The translations under genes and the position numbers were made by a program. This document shows positions 1 through 11,863 of a stretch of 64,000 bases of DNA, piece by piece. The DNA lies in NCBI RefSeq assembly GCF_018320785.1, contig NC_054879.1:42956698-43020697 (forward strand), written 5' to 3'. Source of the stretch: Cheilinus undulatus (lineage: Eukaryota > Chordata > Actinopteri > Labriformes > Labridae). Each line of letters starts with the position of its first letter. The first letter of the stretch is position 1. Below the pieces are notes generated by a model. That model had not been told where the DNA came from. It searched no databases and was given only the letters and a program-made list of their open reading frames with translations.

Positions 1-30
1 CAGGCATGGATTTTTGCTGCAATTGATGTA

Positions 31-1264
31 CACTATATTGCCAAAAGTATTCACTCACCCATCCAAATAATTGAAAACAGATATTCCAATCACTTCCATG
101 GCCACAGGTGTATAAAATCAAGCACGCAGACTGTTTCTACAAACATTTGTGAAAGAATGGGTCGCTCTCAGGAGCTCAGTGAATTCCAGCGTGGTACTGT
201 GATAGGATGTCACCCGTGCAACAAGTCCAGTGGTGAAATTTCCTCGCTCCTAAATATTCCACAGTCAGCTGTCAGTGGTATTATAACAAAGTGGAAGCGA
301 TCAGGAACATCAGCAGCCCACGAAATGGTAGGCCATGTAAGATGATGGAGCGGGGTCAGCGGATGGTGAGGCACATAGTGCGCAGAGGTGGCCAACTTTC
401 TGCAGAGTCAGTGGCTACAGACCTCCAAACTTCATGTGGCCTTCAGATTAGCTCAAGAACAGTGGTAGAGAGCTTCATGGAATGGGTTTCCATGATCGAG
501 CAGCTGCATCCAAGCCATACATCACCAAGTGCAATGCAAAGCGTAGGATGCAGTGGTGTAAAGCACGCCGACACTGGACTCTAGAGCAGTGGAGACGCGT
601 TCTCTGGAGTGACGAATCGCGCTTCTCCATCTGGCAATATGATGGACGAGTCTGGGTTTAGGGGTTGCCAGGAGAACGCTACTTGTCTGACTGCACTGTG
701 TCAAGTGTAAAGTTTGGTGGAGGGGGGATTATGGTGTGGGCTTGTTTTTCAGGAGCTGGGCTTGGCCCCTTAGTTCCAGTGAAAGGAACTCTGAATGCTT
801 CAGCATACCAAGAGATTTTGGACAATTCCATGCTCCCAGCTTTGTGGGAACAGTTTGGGGATGACCCCTTCCTGTTCCAACATGACTGTGCACCAGTACA
901 CAAAGCAAGGTCCATAAAGACATGGAGGAGAGAGTTTGGTGTGGATGAACTTGACTGGTCTGCACAGAGTCCTGACCTCAACCCGATAGAACACCTTTGG
1001 GATGAATTAGAGTGGAGACTGAGAGCCAGGCCTTCTCATTCAACATCAGTGTGTGACCTCACAAATGCACTTCTAGAAGAATGGTCAAAAATTCCCATAA
1101 CACACTCCTAAACCTTGTGGAAAGCCTTCCCAGAAGAGTTGAAGCTGTTATAGCTGCAAAGGGTGGACTGATGTCATATTAAACCCTATGGATTAAGAAT
1201 GGGATGTCACCTAAGTTCATATGCAAGTCAAGGCAGGTGAGCGAAAACATTTGGCAATATAGTG
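31..1264 (+). mobile_element. Tc1-like DNA transposon, inactive
   Basis: The left end at 31-60 starts CACTATATTGCCAAAAG. The right end at 1235-1264 is its imperfect inverted copy (reverse complement starts CACTATATTGCCAAATG). Both are flanked by TA (29-30 and 1265-1266), the target duplication used by Tc1/mariner elements. The roughly 1.23 kb length and the transposase remnant inside fit the family. Near-complete ends with a broken gene suggest a moderately old autonomous copy. Confidence 0.92.
157..1182 (+). pseudogene. Tc1-like transposase pseudogene
   Basis: Encodes remnants of a DDE transposase: an N-terminal helix-turn-helix region (EISSLLNIPQSAVSGII) and a catalytic core with WSDESRF near 610, HDCAPVH near 880 and [13 protein letters not shown] near 970. 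The reading frame is broken. It changes frame near 310-325, again near 455-470, has an in-frame TAG at 659-661, and shifts once more near 1098, with the natural C-terminus ending at a TAA at 1180-1182. It cannot make a full protein. The family assignment rests on the D, D and E motifs and the flanking terminal repeats. Confidence 0.9.
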
Positions 1265-1266
1265 TA

Positions 1267-3206
1267 TGTCACTCTTTCAAAGCTTTAAAAATCCAATTCT
1301 TCTGTCTACCACAAGATGGCAGCATTCAATGTCTTTAGAATGTCATGAAATGTCTCAATCTTGGTAAAAAGAAAGGCTTATCCTGCTGTGACTTTAATTT
1401 TGAAGATATTTTGTGGCTGTGACCAAATGATCATGCTGACTGTTTCATGCTCTTTTGTTCCAAAAATTATTTTTCTTTCAAAAAATATTTTGCATATATT
1501 TCTGAACTTTTATTATCTACCCTTGGTTAAAGGTTGTGTGTATTTGACCTGTAAATTATGGAGTTTATACATAAAGACATTACTGAGTATAAGTATGGCA
1601 CATAGCTGATGTTATACCAGTTATACAAGCTCTTATTTAAAGATGCATAGGTTCATTTTTTTCAACAACCACCCTTTCCTTTATCCCTCCCTCTCCTCTC
1701 CTCTCTTTCACAGATAAACAGTAAAGATGCATGCTGAGCTCAGGCTGGGGCACGCACCACCCAAAACACACATTCCTGCAGTGCTGCATACCAACAACTC
1801 ACAGCAGAGCAACACATAACAATGTGTGAAGATGTCAACATGCACAGCAGGACTCTGCCATCACCTTTTCTCATCACCTCTGTCATTCTGTTGGTAGTTA
1901 GATGGCAAAGCAAGCTGGAAATGTGTTTCCTTATGCATTGCAAAGAAAATATCAATCTTTATAAGGGCTTTAGGAGTTCAGAAAGTATTAAAAAATATAT
2001 AAACACCACCTAGTTTTCAGCTAAAGTTGTTCCTTTCCTTGTGTCTTGCAGTAATAATTTTCAGATATTGTCTCAAAGGTTCCACTGCCTCCTCTGACCT
2101 GATCCTCACCTGCTCCTGTTTCCATTTAGCTGGTCTTCTTCTCTGGATGTTGTTTCAGGGGTTGCTATGGGACCCCTGGCTCAGCTGCAACGTGCCATGT
2201 TACCTCTGGGAGAAAGCCCACTGACTGTGTGTATACGGCTTTTCAGGCCCAGCGTTGCTAGGAGACGATCCAGGAAGCTGGAAATGGTAAACACGGGGAC
2301 ACATGCACTCCTTATGTGCACACACAGCAATTTCAGAGGCTGTGGAACATTTTGGAAGATATTTGTGAAAACAGATTTGTAGACGTGAGTAAAACACTGA
2401 GCATTCAAGGTCAAACTTCAACTAAAATGCTTCCTTTCTGTAGGATGAGGCTTGTTTTTGCAGACATAAATCATTGTGAAAGAGCAGAGTGCAGATTCCA
2501 GAGTCAAATGAATTGCTGCTTAAAACAGTGTGTTCCATAATTGACATGTTTAAGATTTTACACTCCCAGTGTGAGAGCTCACGTTTACACTTGGAGCCAA
2601 AGCTCAGTACTTTTACATAAAACAGGGACAGACATAAGGTACATTGTAAACAAACATGGCCCTCCATAAACTATGTACAACTCTCCAGTTTGTTTGTGTA
2701 GTCACACAAAGATATATAAAACATCATACATCAGATAACCGTGTCTCAAATTGGAATGTGAGGGCAGATAAGTGCAGAGGAAATGCCTGAGGACTGGACA
2801 TCTTCCAGAGATGTGTCTCTAAAGGTTTTACACACTAATTTACAACTTTGATACCATACAAATCCAACTGTTTTTAGAATCTGTTTTCATGAAAACCCAA
2901 TAATTATGGGCAAAAGTTAATGCTTACTGTAAGAAAATGTATGTTGAAGAATGCATATTTCATGTTCTGTACAATTAAAAATGTAGATGGGATTAGACTT
3001 TAGGCAACAGAAAGAATAGTCATGCTCACAACATGCCTTCAAGTTAAAAACCATCTGCTACAGCCTTTCGCTGCAGTCACATTTATCAATTATTACTACC
3101 CTTATTGCATTTGGTTACATAATTCTCCTTATGCTTGCTTTAATATGCGCTTATAAAATACTGTATATTAAGAATGTATGAAGATTTACATAACAATATG
3201 CTGGAT
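1267..3206. other. Intergenic DNA, no gene recognised
   Basis: Unique-looking AT-rich sequence. Short open frames are scattered and have no recognisable domain, codon bias or conserved motif. Two GTTGCTA-type motifs at 2161-2170 and 2254-2267 resemble RFX X-box half sites. No splice-consistent coding exon could be assembled. Confidence 0.5.
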
Positions 3207-4568
3207 CAGTGGTACTCAACCTTGCCCTACTCTGGAGCCAAATGAATGAAACATTTTTTTGCACGAGCCAAAATTACACCCTTGTCACACCTGACCTCCT
3301 TCCATAGTGTTGTATTTGTGTTTCTGCTCTTTTAAAATATGGGTCAGCAGTTCATACGACTCAAGACCCAATCAGTAAACTAACCGGAACGACGTAACCA
3401 GAGACATAGCTAGGGATTTTGGGCCCCCGGAAAGAATATTACACAGGGCCCTCCTTAAAGGGGACATCTTTGACCCTTTTAAGACAAGTTGATATTGGTC
3501 TCAGAGGTCCCCCAAAACATGCCTGTGAAGTCTGTTGCTGAAAAAACACTCCAGTATTGGATTCTTACATGTATAAAAACCCCTCTGTTTCAGCCCTGCT
3601 CAGAATGAGCTGTTTCTGTGTCTGTGGATTTAAATGTTACTGAGCTGTCTGACTCCGCCCCTCTCAGGAAGGATTTTTCCTAATGGATGTGGCTCTCCTG
3701 ATCCTACTCTCAGCTGGCAGCAGAGAAGAGGATCAGCAGAGGGGAATGGAACATCCTCCAAGCGGAGTGGGCCAACCAAACCCAGGGGCGGGGCTAACTC
3801 CCCACATGACATCATGAGGGGAAAATCTGAAAATAGCTTGTTTCAGCACACATTTTCTGAAAGGTGGAGAATGAGGGTGGGGGAGGTAATGAATTTTTAC
3901 AAGTATCCATGCATTTAAATGTAATTTTGAACCATAATTTCTGGATTTATGAGCAATATTTTTACAATGGTTGAAGTTAATTTATTTTCATTATTTCCCA
4001 GCTCTGGACTATACCATTTGGACATTTTCGATGGAGGACCAGGCCCCCCCCCCCATTTTATTTCACTCTATTTGATAAAAAATTTCTGTCTCTTGACCGA
4101 TTCATTTAGTTGCTTTTGATTCAATAATGACACTAACTAATATAAGAAAGATAAATAAAAACATACTTTTCATTGCAGGCTTCCTAAGGGCCCCTCCTTA
4201 CTGTGTGCTGGGGTAATCAGTACCCTTCTTCCCCCCTTTTTTATATTGCTGATGTTGAGCCAAAAACTCGTATCTCCAAATTAACAACTTTTCAGGGAAT
4301 GGAAAAAATGTTGTATTTTACACTTAATTTAACACTGAGAGTCATAGCTGGCATATTTGTGCCACTTTGTGTTTTTAAAAACCCTGACAGATGCAAAGGG
4401 CAGCCAATATCTCTGATTTATGAAAAAGATTAAAATCATGAAAAAAATTTTTCTTTTTTTTTTTTTGTATACTTTTGGAAGCTCTTTTAGACTAAAAAAA
4501 TAAAAAGAGCCACAACTTTTCACAAAAGAGCTGCACGTGGCTCTAGAGCCACAGGTTGAGTACCACTG
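3207..4568 (+). mobile_element. hAT-like non-autonomous element with a nested repeat
   Basis: The left end CAGTGGTACTCAACC and the right end (reverse complement CAGTGGTACTCAACCTG) are inverted repeats of the CAGTGGTTCTCAACC type typical of hAT/Charlie elements. The flanks TGCTGGAT (3199-3206) and TGCGAGAT (4569-4576) agree at 6 of 8 positions, consistent with a decayed 8-bp target duplication. It has no transposase. Subterminal GGCTCT/AGAGCC motifs are shared, in opposite orientation, with the element at 29471. A second repeat is nested at about 3455-3920. Confidence 0.75.
3455..3920 (+). repeat. Dispersed repeat, copy A (nested)
   Basis: Shares long stretches with 47645-48138, including AAGACAAGTT, TATTGGTCTCAGAGGTCCCC, CATGCCTGTGAAGT, CAGCCCTGCTCAGAA, GTCTGACTCCGCCCCTCTCA and CACATGACATCATGAGGGGA. 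Its left edge falls at a TTAA (3455-3458), as in the other copy. The right edge is degraded and uncertain. It sits inside the hAT-like element, so it is the younger of the two insertions. Confidence 0.75.
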
Positions 4569-4576
4569 TGCGAGAT

Positions 4577-6149
4577 TGTGCATGATTCAATTCAATTCAA
4601 AAAACTTCATTTGTCCCTGGGGTGCAATTAAAGGCACATAGAGCAGCAACTAAACAATGTAAACACTGTGACAACTGTAAACAAAGGACAAAAAAACAGT
4701 CAGTACAGAAATTCATCAGTAATTGCACATAAAGAATAAGGATAATATTTAAAATGCTAAAATACTGCGTCCAGGAAAATAGGCAATACTACCAAAAAAA
4801 ACCCCAAAATATTCACAAAAATATTTGAAGCTATAGTGTTTTAATATGATGAGCCTATAACTGTATGTTTTTTTTAAATGTGAAAAACATTCAAACATGT
4901 AATAACTTTGCAAGTGGAGATGAAAACGTCTATTCTCCTACTTAATGGCCTCTGTTGCCTTTAGTTTGATTGGATGATATTTTTGCAATCTAGGTTTCTG
5001 GCCACCAGGGAAATCCACCCACACTTTCAGTCATTCATTCATTCATTATCTCAGCTGCTGATCTCAATGAAAACAGTGATTCTTTATGTTGTGAAGCAAG
5101 CATGTAATGCTGTGAAGGATATCAGAAAAATGTCTGTTAAACGACAGTTTATTTGCAGGGTAAGTAAGAGTTGCTCTCTGAGGAGGAGGTCCAGCTGAAG
5201 AAAATGTCTGACAAGTTTTCAGAAATGTTTTGGTAGTTTTTTACTACATCAAGTATTTGGCTTCTCTGTGAAATCATATCAGCACCATCAGTTAAAAGCT
5301 AAAAATAGAAAATTTGAAAATGTCCCAAAAGACCTCATGCAGCAAAAGCAAATATATGCATGATACAGCATCTCGGTTGTGTCCTACTTCAAAGCTGCAG
5401 TTTATAATTGTATTTCATTAAAGTTTTGGCTAGACTAGCACATTTTTAATGTCACTATTGAAGTGTTCCTTTAAATGATTAATCTGTGTCTGTCAGTGCT
5501 CTCCTGCCTTGTGTGCCTAATTTTGTTGTTGCTGATCATCAGGTCTTAATCAACAAAAAAACAAAAAAGCAATCAGGTTTGATATGCAAGTAACTTTCCA
5601 AATAACAGTGAAGTTTCAAATGGCAACATCAGGATTCTTTGAGTATATTAATGACCATGTCCTTGAGACTAAATGTGCAGTAAAATCAATCTTACTGTAT
5701 TTAATATGAAAAATAATGGAACCACAACACAGACCTGACAGATGATTCTGCTTTTGGACCCTCAACAGACCCTGGAAAAAACTGCAGACTATATAAGACT
5801 GGATTTAAAGGGAAATACATTCTGAATCTGAATCGTACATCCTGGTATTCAGCACTCATTGTTTGGCTCACATATACCTTTTTTCCACAATAAAAAAATC
5901 TTACAAATCAACAAAAATGTATTTATGCAGCCCCTTTTTTAAATGTAAGCTCCTTTTCTTAAAAAAAAGAAAGAAAAAAAAAGACCTTTTTTGGTAATGT
6001 GAACAATGTGGATGGGTACACTAAACTAGACGATAGTAAAGTAATGTGAAACTTCAGAGCTAAGCCATAATGTGAACAATCATCAGGTGCCAGAAAATGA
6101 AGAAACTGATGCAGCTGAAATTGTGAAGAATGCAGTCATTGTGAAAAGT
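4577..6149. other. Intergenic DNA, possible LINE tail
   Basis: Mostly unique AT-rich sequence. Near 4587-4660, read on the minus strand, it ends in a TTGAATTGAATTGAA run after a CCAGGGACAAATGAAG stretch, the style of 3' end seen in fish CR1/Rex-type LINEs. A similar CTGAATCTGAAT tail occurs near 5821. No gene is recognised. Confidence 0.4.
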
Positions 6150-7610
6150 AGCAAATGTGGTAAAACAGGCATATAAAATGGCAAAATTGGGTGTAAGTGG
6201 CAAAAATGGGCTAAAAAGTCATGAAAATTGGACTAAAAGGTGACAAAAATGGGTTCAAAGAGGCAAGAAAGGGTGAAAAGTGGCAAAATTGTTTAAATGT
6301 GGGTTGAAAGTAGGATAGATAGAAATAATAGTGAAAAGGCGTTACGAACGACAAAATGGACAGAAATAGTGGTGAAAATGGGTTATAAAGTGGGAAAAAT
6401 AGGTTAAAATAGGCAATAATGGTGAAAATGGGTTAAATAGTGGTTTTAGGGATGGGGAAAGAGATGAAAAGACATTAAAAAGTTTTAAAACTAGTTTAAA
6501 GAAGCAATAGTGATACAAATGTGGCAAAACTGGTTAAGTGCTGGTTGAAAGTAGCAAACGTGGATAGAAATAGGGGTGAAAATAAGTTGTAAAGTAACAA
6601 AAATAATGGCTAAAAAAGGCAATATTGAGTGAAAAGTGGTAAAAGATGGTTAAATATGGGTTGAAAGTGATAGAAATGGACAGAAATAGTGGTAAAAATG
6701 TGTTTAAAATATGGAAAAATTGGTTTAAACAGTCAAGAGAAAGTGAAAAGTGGTAAAATTAGTTAAACGTGGTAAAAATGGATGGAAATAGTGGGAAAAA
6801 AAGATTTAAGAAGTGGAAAAAGGGTGAGATATAGTGGTAAAATGAGGTTTAAAATTGGCCAAATTGATTTAAAAAGGCAATAATGGGTGAAAGGCAGCAA
6901 ACTGGTTAAATATGGGTTGAAAGTGGTAAAAATGGCCAGAAATGGTGGTGAAAAGGGGCTAAAAAGTGGTGAAAATGTTTGTTAAAGAGGCAATAATGAA
7001 TAATAAGTGACAAAATTGGTCTAATATGTGTTGAAAGTAATAAAATTGGTGAGAAATAGCAGTGAAAATTGGTTAAAAGTGTTAAAAATGGGCTAAAAGA
7101 AGCAATAATGAGACCAATGTTGCAAAAATGGTTAAATGCCAGTTGAAAGTGGTAGAAATAGACAGAAATACTGATGAAAATGGGTTAAAAAGATATGAAA
7201 ATTGGTTCAAACAGTCAAGAAAAAGTGAAATATGACAAAACCGGTCAGACATGGTAAAAATGGATGGAAACAGTGGTAAAAAAGGGTTAAGAAGTTAGAA
7301 AATGGAAAGAAATAATGGTGAAAAGTGGTTTTAAAGTGGCTGAATTGGTGAAATAAAGGCAATAATGAGTGAAAGGTGGCAAAATTGGTTAAAAATACTT
7401 TGAAAGAGGTAAAAATGGCCAGAGGTGTTAAAAAAGATGGGAAAATCATGAAAAGTGGTTAAAAGGTGTTGAAAATAGGTTAAAAGAAGCAATAATGAGA
7501 CCAATGTAGCAGAACTGGTTAATGCCAGTTGAAAGTAGTGAACATGAATAGAAATAGAGTAAAGGGGTTAAAAATTTACAAAAATGGGTTGAAAGTGGCA
7601 AAAATAAGTA
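6150..7610 (+). repeat. Degenerate purine-rich satellite array
   Basis: About 1.45 kb built from variants of AAAAGTGGCAAAAATGGGTTAA and GACAGAAATAGTGGTGAAAA. The GAAATAGTGGT block recurs near 6365, 6565, 6690, 6785, 6937, 7050, 7163 and 7265, so the longer unit is roughly 90-200 bp and poorly homogenised. Open frames here are low-complexity translations. The same motif in the complementary orientation (GCCACTTTTAACC) fills 29640-30040 and 61030-62110. Confidence 0.85.
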
Positions 7611-7619
7611 ATTTTAATA

Positions 7620-8930
7620 TCAAAACCCCAAAATATTTTCACACATATTTCAGATCCAAAATGAGGTAACTATTAGACGGCACACGTGCTAGCATAGTTG
7701 TTTCTGTTACAATATACATGCATTGATATGAACTAGGGAGGCCTTTTACTTGGATTTTCAGGGGTCCAGACCATTCTTTGGGCAGGCCTGTGTATAATAT
7801 TTAACCCTCGAAGTAGCCCATGTGTCACTTATATTTCAGACTCATATCATCATTATTTTTATGTTATTTAAGTGTTTCAACTGCCTGTGTATGATATGTG
7901 CTCTTTAACAGACTTTATTACTCTGGTTGTGTTTTTACAGATTAATGGAAACTGAAGGGACTCTTGAGAGAGGCTCTTCTTGACTTAATTGGCTTAACAG
8001 CAACAGTTTCCTTTTGAAGTTCTTTGAATAAAGTTAGGTTAGAAGGAAAAACCACTTGGGTGGATCTTATACAAGTTCACTGGAACTCCCCATACAAGTT
8101 CAAAACAGGGCAATGACTAGTGAGGGGTCACGACTGTTTAATTTTAGACAAAAGGGGAAGCCTGTCCATAGTCAGCCTACCATGGCATGTTTGTATTTGT
8201 TGGGCTGTTGTGCACTGTGACATGCTTAAATGACTTCTGTTAATTAATTAAGCAAAACCTATACTGGCCTGAGACTGCTGGATTCCTTTGTGCCAAGGAC
8301 ACTGTGTCAGTTGTGGTTTGCACACTTAACTTATAAAGTCTATGATAGTAGTGTTAAGAAACTTCTTTTCAGCGAAGTACATTTTCACTCAAGTAATTTG
8401 GTACTGATTTATAGTTGTGCAAGAGGCCTAATTTAGAAGAATGGTCAAATTTGTAGAGTTAGAGATGTTTATACAACTACAAAACATTTGATCCTACATT
8501 TTCCATGATTCAGCGCAATAGCATTTTTTATTATGTCTCTTCAATGACAACTGCTTTCAAACTCTACACTCCACATAACAAGGCAGGCTCTGTTTTAAGC
8601 CAAGATAAGCATGATGACATCACCAGGGCCCCATTCAGAGCCAAAGAAGACATTAAACATCTTTTTACAAGCTGTGTAGCTCTCTTTCTGTCAGGTAAAC
8701 TCAACTTAATGTGTAAACTCCCTTCACAATATTGCAGCCATCACAGAGAACATTTGTAGAAAGGTTGTAAGTTAGGGCTTCTTTAGAGTACATGCCTATT
8801 TTAAAACATCTGAAGTTTTGCATAACTTAAAGAGAGTAAATTACGTGATGTGAGCTGTTTTTGTTGTCTATGTGTGGACTTTTGCCCTCTGTAGTTGTCT
8901 AGGTGAGCTTTACTGTACAGTGAGCTCTTT
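7620..8930. other. Intergenic DNA upstream of neurabin
   Basis: No gene, RNA or clear repeat boundary recognised. Its last few hundred bases lead into a CpG-rich promoter region. Confidence 0.4.
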
Positions 8931-8959
8931 CCCACGCCTTTTTCCTACAACTCCTCGTG

Positions 8960-9286
8960 TATGTCTGCGCTGCGCTGGGGAGAAAAAGGGAATAGGAGGA
9001 GGAGTGAAGTGGAGTGGTGGGTTACAGTCCTGGAATGTGCGCGCGCTCCCGATTCTCTCTCTCTTTCTCTGTTCTCGTTGGTGGCGGCGCGCGGCAGAGA
9101 GAGCGCCTGTTGTGTGTGCGCGCGCAGCCCGCGACAGGTCTGGAAGTGCAAGGAGGAGGCAGGACAACGCTGCTGCTGGAGCGGGGAATGATGGCGGTGA
9201 GCAAAGACGAAGGGGCAAGTTTGATACTGTAGAACCGGGGCGTCGAGGGCGATATTTTGGTGCCTTACACGATAAAGCAAAGAAAG
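8960..9286 (+). promoter_or_regulatory. CpG-rich promoter and 5' non-coding exon of neurabin
   Basis: GC and CpG content rise sharply against the AT-rich surroundings (GTGCGCGCGCTCCC near 9036, GGCGGCGCGCGGC near 9081, GTGCGCGCGCAGCCCGCG near 9116), with a CT-rich run at about 9051-9072. A splice donor (AAAG then GTGAGA) ends the exon at 9286. It fits the acceptor at 9814 that opens the first coding exon. The transcription start is not determinable from sequence. Open frames across this block are composition artefacts. Confidence 0.65.
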
Positions 9287-9814
9287 GTGAGAGTCTAACA
9301 AAGTTTTCTGCTTTCATGTGGTGTTGTGTGCGGAGTGGGAGTCCACATTTTCAACGGCTCGTACTTGAAATGCCACAATGAATTGTTCAAACAGGCAGTA
9401 ACGTTCGAGTTGTATTGAAGTTTTAGCGCTATAAGTTTAACTTTAATGCGCATTTTTTCACAATATGTGGCGTTGTTAATTAAACTGACTCTTTAATCGA
9501 CCGAAGTAGTGTAAAAAGCTCATTTGAGTTACTTTCATGCTTAACTAGTCTGGTTAAACGTTTGCTAGCGCATGAGTCAGACACTCATCGAATTCCATAC
9601 CAACGGCTGTGCATGCTAACGTTAACGTTAAAGTTGTTTACAGTTGACGTTAGACTCACGTTCTTCAGGTACGAAAATGACTTTTGCTGCCATACTGTGA
9701 TTTGCATGTAGACGGACATATTTGTGTAACTTAAATTGACGTATGTTAGGCATAGTGAGATAATGGTATCCGGTCTCTGTACTAACAGATACTACTGTCC
9801 CTTTTTCTCTTTAG

Positions 9815-9982
9815 ATGACGCCGTTGTGAGTGTGAAGTTGAGACAGAAGTGCTCCAAAGAAACGCCGCCGGACCCATGGCACCACTTTCATAAAGTTGAC
9901 TGAAAATATTTTATCAGCCTGAAGCAAGCGTCTTTCCAAACCCAACTTTTTCTAATTGGGCTACAGTCATTATCAAGCAAAA
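9815..9982 (+). other. 5' leader of neurabin exon 2 with two short uORFs
   Basis: The exon begins after the pyrimidine tract and acceptor TTTCTCTTTAG. Its first bases, ATGACGCCGTTGTGA (9815-9829), form a four-codon upstream frame. A second short frame, ATGGCACCACTTTCATAA, lies at 9876-9893. An in-frame TAA at 9953-9955 precedes the main start, so translation cannot begin further upstream in the main frame. Confidence 0.6.
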
Positions 9983-11863
9983 ATGATCAAAGCGGAAAGC
10001 AAAGGAGGCGACAGGACCCTGAGGAGCGCGTCCCCTCACAGAAATGCATATAAGTCTGACTTTCACGCCATTAAGTGCTCCTTTGATGGGCCAAAATCCG
10101 ATGGCTCTGCCAAATCATATGCAAATGGTTCCAGTGACACCAGGGAGGACTCAAGGGGGAGGCCCTTTGGGACTAGAGTGAACAAGATCAAGAACATTTT
10201 CCTACAGATGGATGGCCAACAACAAGAAAGCCAAGAAGGGAAAGTAACTGTAAAGTCTGATGCAACCCCTGTGTCACCAACAAAGGTGCAGTTTCCAGTC
10301 AACACTCACAGAGTTAACTTCAACAGTCCTGCAAGCCCAGAATCACACAATTTAGATAAAACACCCAAGGGGGAGGATGTTGAGATTGACAAAGTGGCTT
10401 TGGCGGAAAAGTTTTCTGTGACCAGAAAACTCTTTGAAAGGGGCATCAAAGAGCAGCCTGCAGCAGAAAAGCAGTCACCAAACAGAGTAGTAAACCGATT
10501 GTCCCTTGGAAGTGCTTCTGATGAGGGGAAAAACACAAGGAGAGTATCAGGATCCTCTGAGACCACTATAAAAACAGACCAGACTCCTACTTCAGCAGTT
10601 GAATGTCAAGTAGATGGGAACACAGATGGCGAGAAAAAGCATGCATCTAGAGTGTCATTAAATGCAGGACCCATGTCCAAAAGGTTAGAGAATTATATGG
10701 CTGAGAATGATTCGGAAGACGTGAACAAAGCCTCTGTGAAAGGAGGAACTGTGTCTGCTAAGCAGCAAAGTACCACTGAACACCTACTGCCTACGTCTCC
10801 AACAAAGGAAGGCTTGCACAAACCGCCTGTGAAAGAAGCCACTAACTCTATGCCTGTGACAGATGCCACTAAGAAAAACACATCACCAACTTGTCTCAAA
10901 CCAACAACTTTGGGGTCCACCATTGGGCTCAAACCTACATTCCCAGCTACCAATGCAGCATACAAATCTGTTTCTCCAACAACAGATGCCACTCGGAAAC
11001 CCCTCACACCAGAGCAAACAACCCCAGTTAGCCACGGGTACAAACGCTCATCATCATCTGGTGATGGATTTAGGACATCTGTTGGTGGGGATGAAGGCAA
11101 ACCAGACAGTATGCCCCCAAGGGATGTGAAGCAGCCTCCAGCATCAGTTGGTGGGGTTCAAAACACCAACAGGTCTAAATACTCTGAAAAGGCCATGACA
11201 AGTGACAGCGTAATACAAAGTTCCACTAGGGACAAACCTCCCAGTCAGACCTCCTCTCTGGACTCCAGGGGGGTGGGTATGGTGCGGGCCGAGCTAGTAG
11301 TGGTACAGAATGAGTCATCAGAGAGTGAAGATGAGAATGTTGAAGACAGTGTGTTTGAAGAGAGGAAGGCCAAAAGCCCCACAGATCAGCCAGATGACCT
11401 AAAAACCTCTCCAACTGAAAAACAGAATTGCCACCAAGTTCATCAAGTCTTAACTAGAGATGTAGCAAAAGAGACACAAAGGATAGCAGAAACTGTGGGT
11501 GAAGGAAGAATCTTGGAGGACAATGATCAATTGGGGATGAAAGAGGAGATCTCATTTGTGAGTCAAGATGGTGATGCTAATTGTGAAGAAGATGAGGAGG
11601 TAGCAGAGGAGGAGAATGAGCTGGAGGAGCAGGTGGACCAGGGCATTCCGAATAGAGTCTCACCAGTGGTGTACGGTATAGAGAACGCAGCATTTGTAGA
11701 TGACAGAGATGTAGAGCAGGTCCTCAGGGAAGAAGATGAGGAGGAGAATGAAGAAGAGGAGGAAGATGGAGTATGTGATGACCATTATGAAGCCCCTGGT
11801 CTGTCAGATGAAGAAGATCCACCCGCTAAGAGGAAAATCAAGTTCTCCACAGACCCCATTCAG
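9983..11863 (+). CDS. ppp1r9a-like: Neurabin exon: actin-binding head and PP1 docking motif
   Basis: A single 627-codon exon. The start ATG at 9983 is the first in frame after a stop at 9953. The N-terminus ([17 protein letters not shown], then [12 protein letters not shown]) matches the neurabin F-actin-binding segment. The middle is Ser/Thr/Pro-rich and looks disordered. An acidic stretch ([16 protein letters not shown] near residue 540, then a second Glu/Asp-rich run near 590) precedes [11 protein letters not shown], the RVxF-type PP1 docking site. The exon ends at a CAG/GTAAGC donor in phase 0. Confidence 0.95.

Noticed and set aside
665-1111. 148-codon frame as a working transposase
   Set aside because: It is only the C-terminal part. 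The gene has frame changes near 315, 465 and 1098 and a stop at 659.
3634-3918. 94-codon open frame upstream of neurabin
   Set aside because: It lies in a dispersed repeat that also occurs at 47645-48138, so it is repeat sequence, not a gene.
8910-9381. Several overlapping open frames near 8.9-9.4 kb
   Set aside because: They exist because the CpG-rich promoter has few stop codons. They overlap in all frames, lack domain signals, and the block has a splice donor fitting a non-coding exon.
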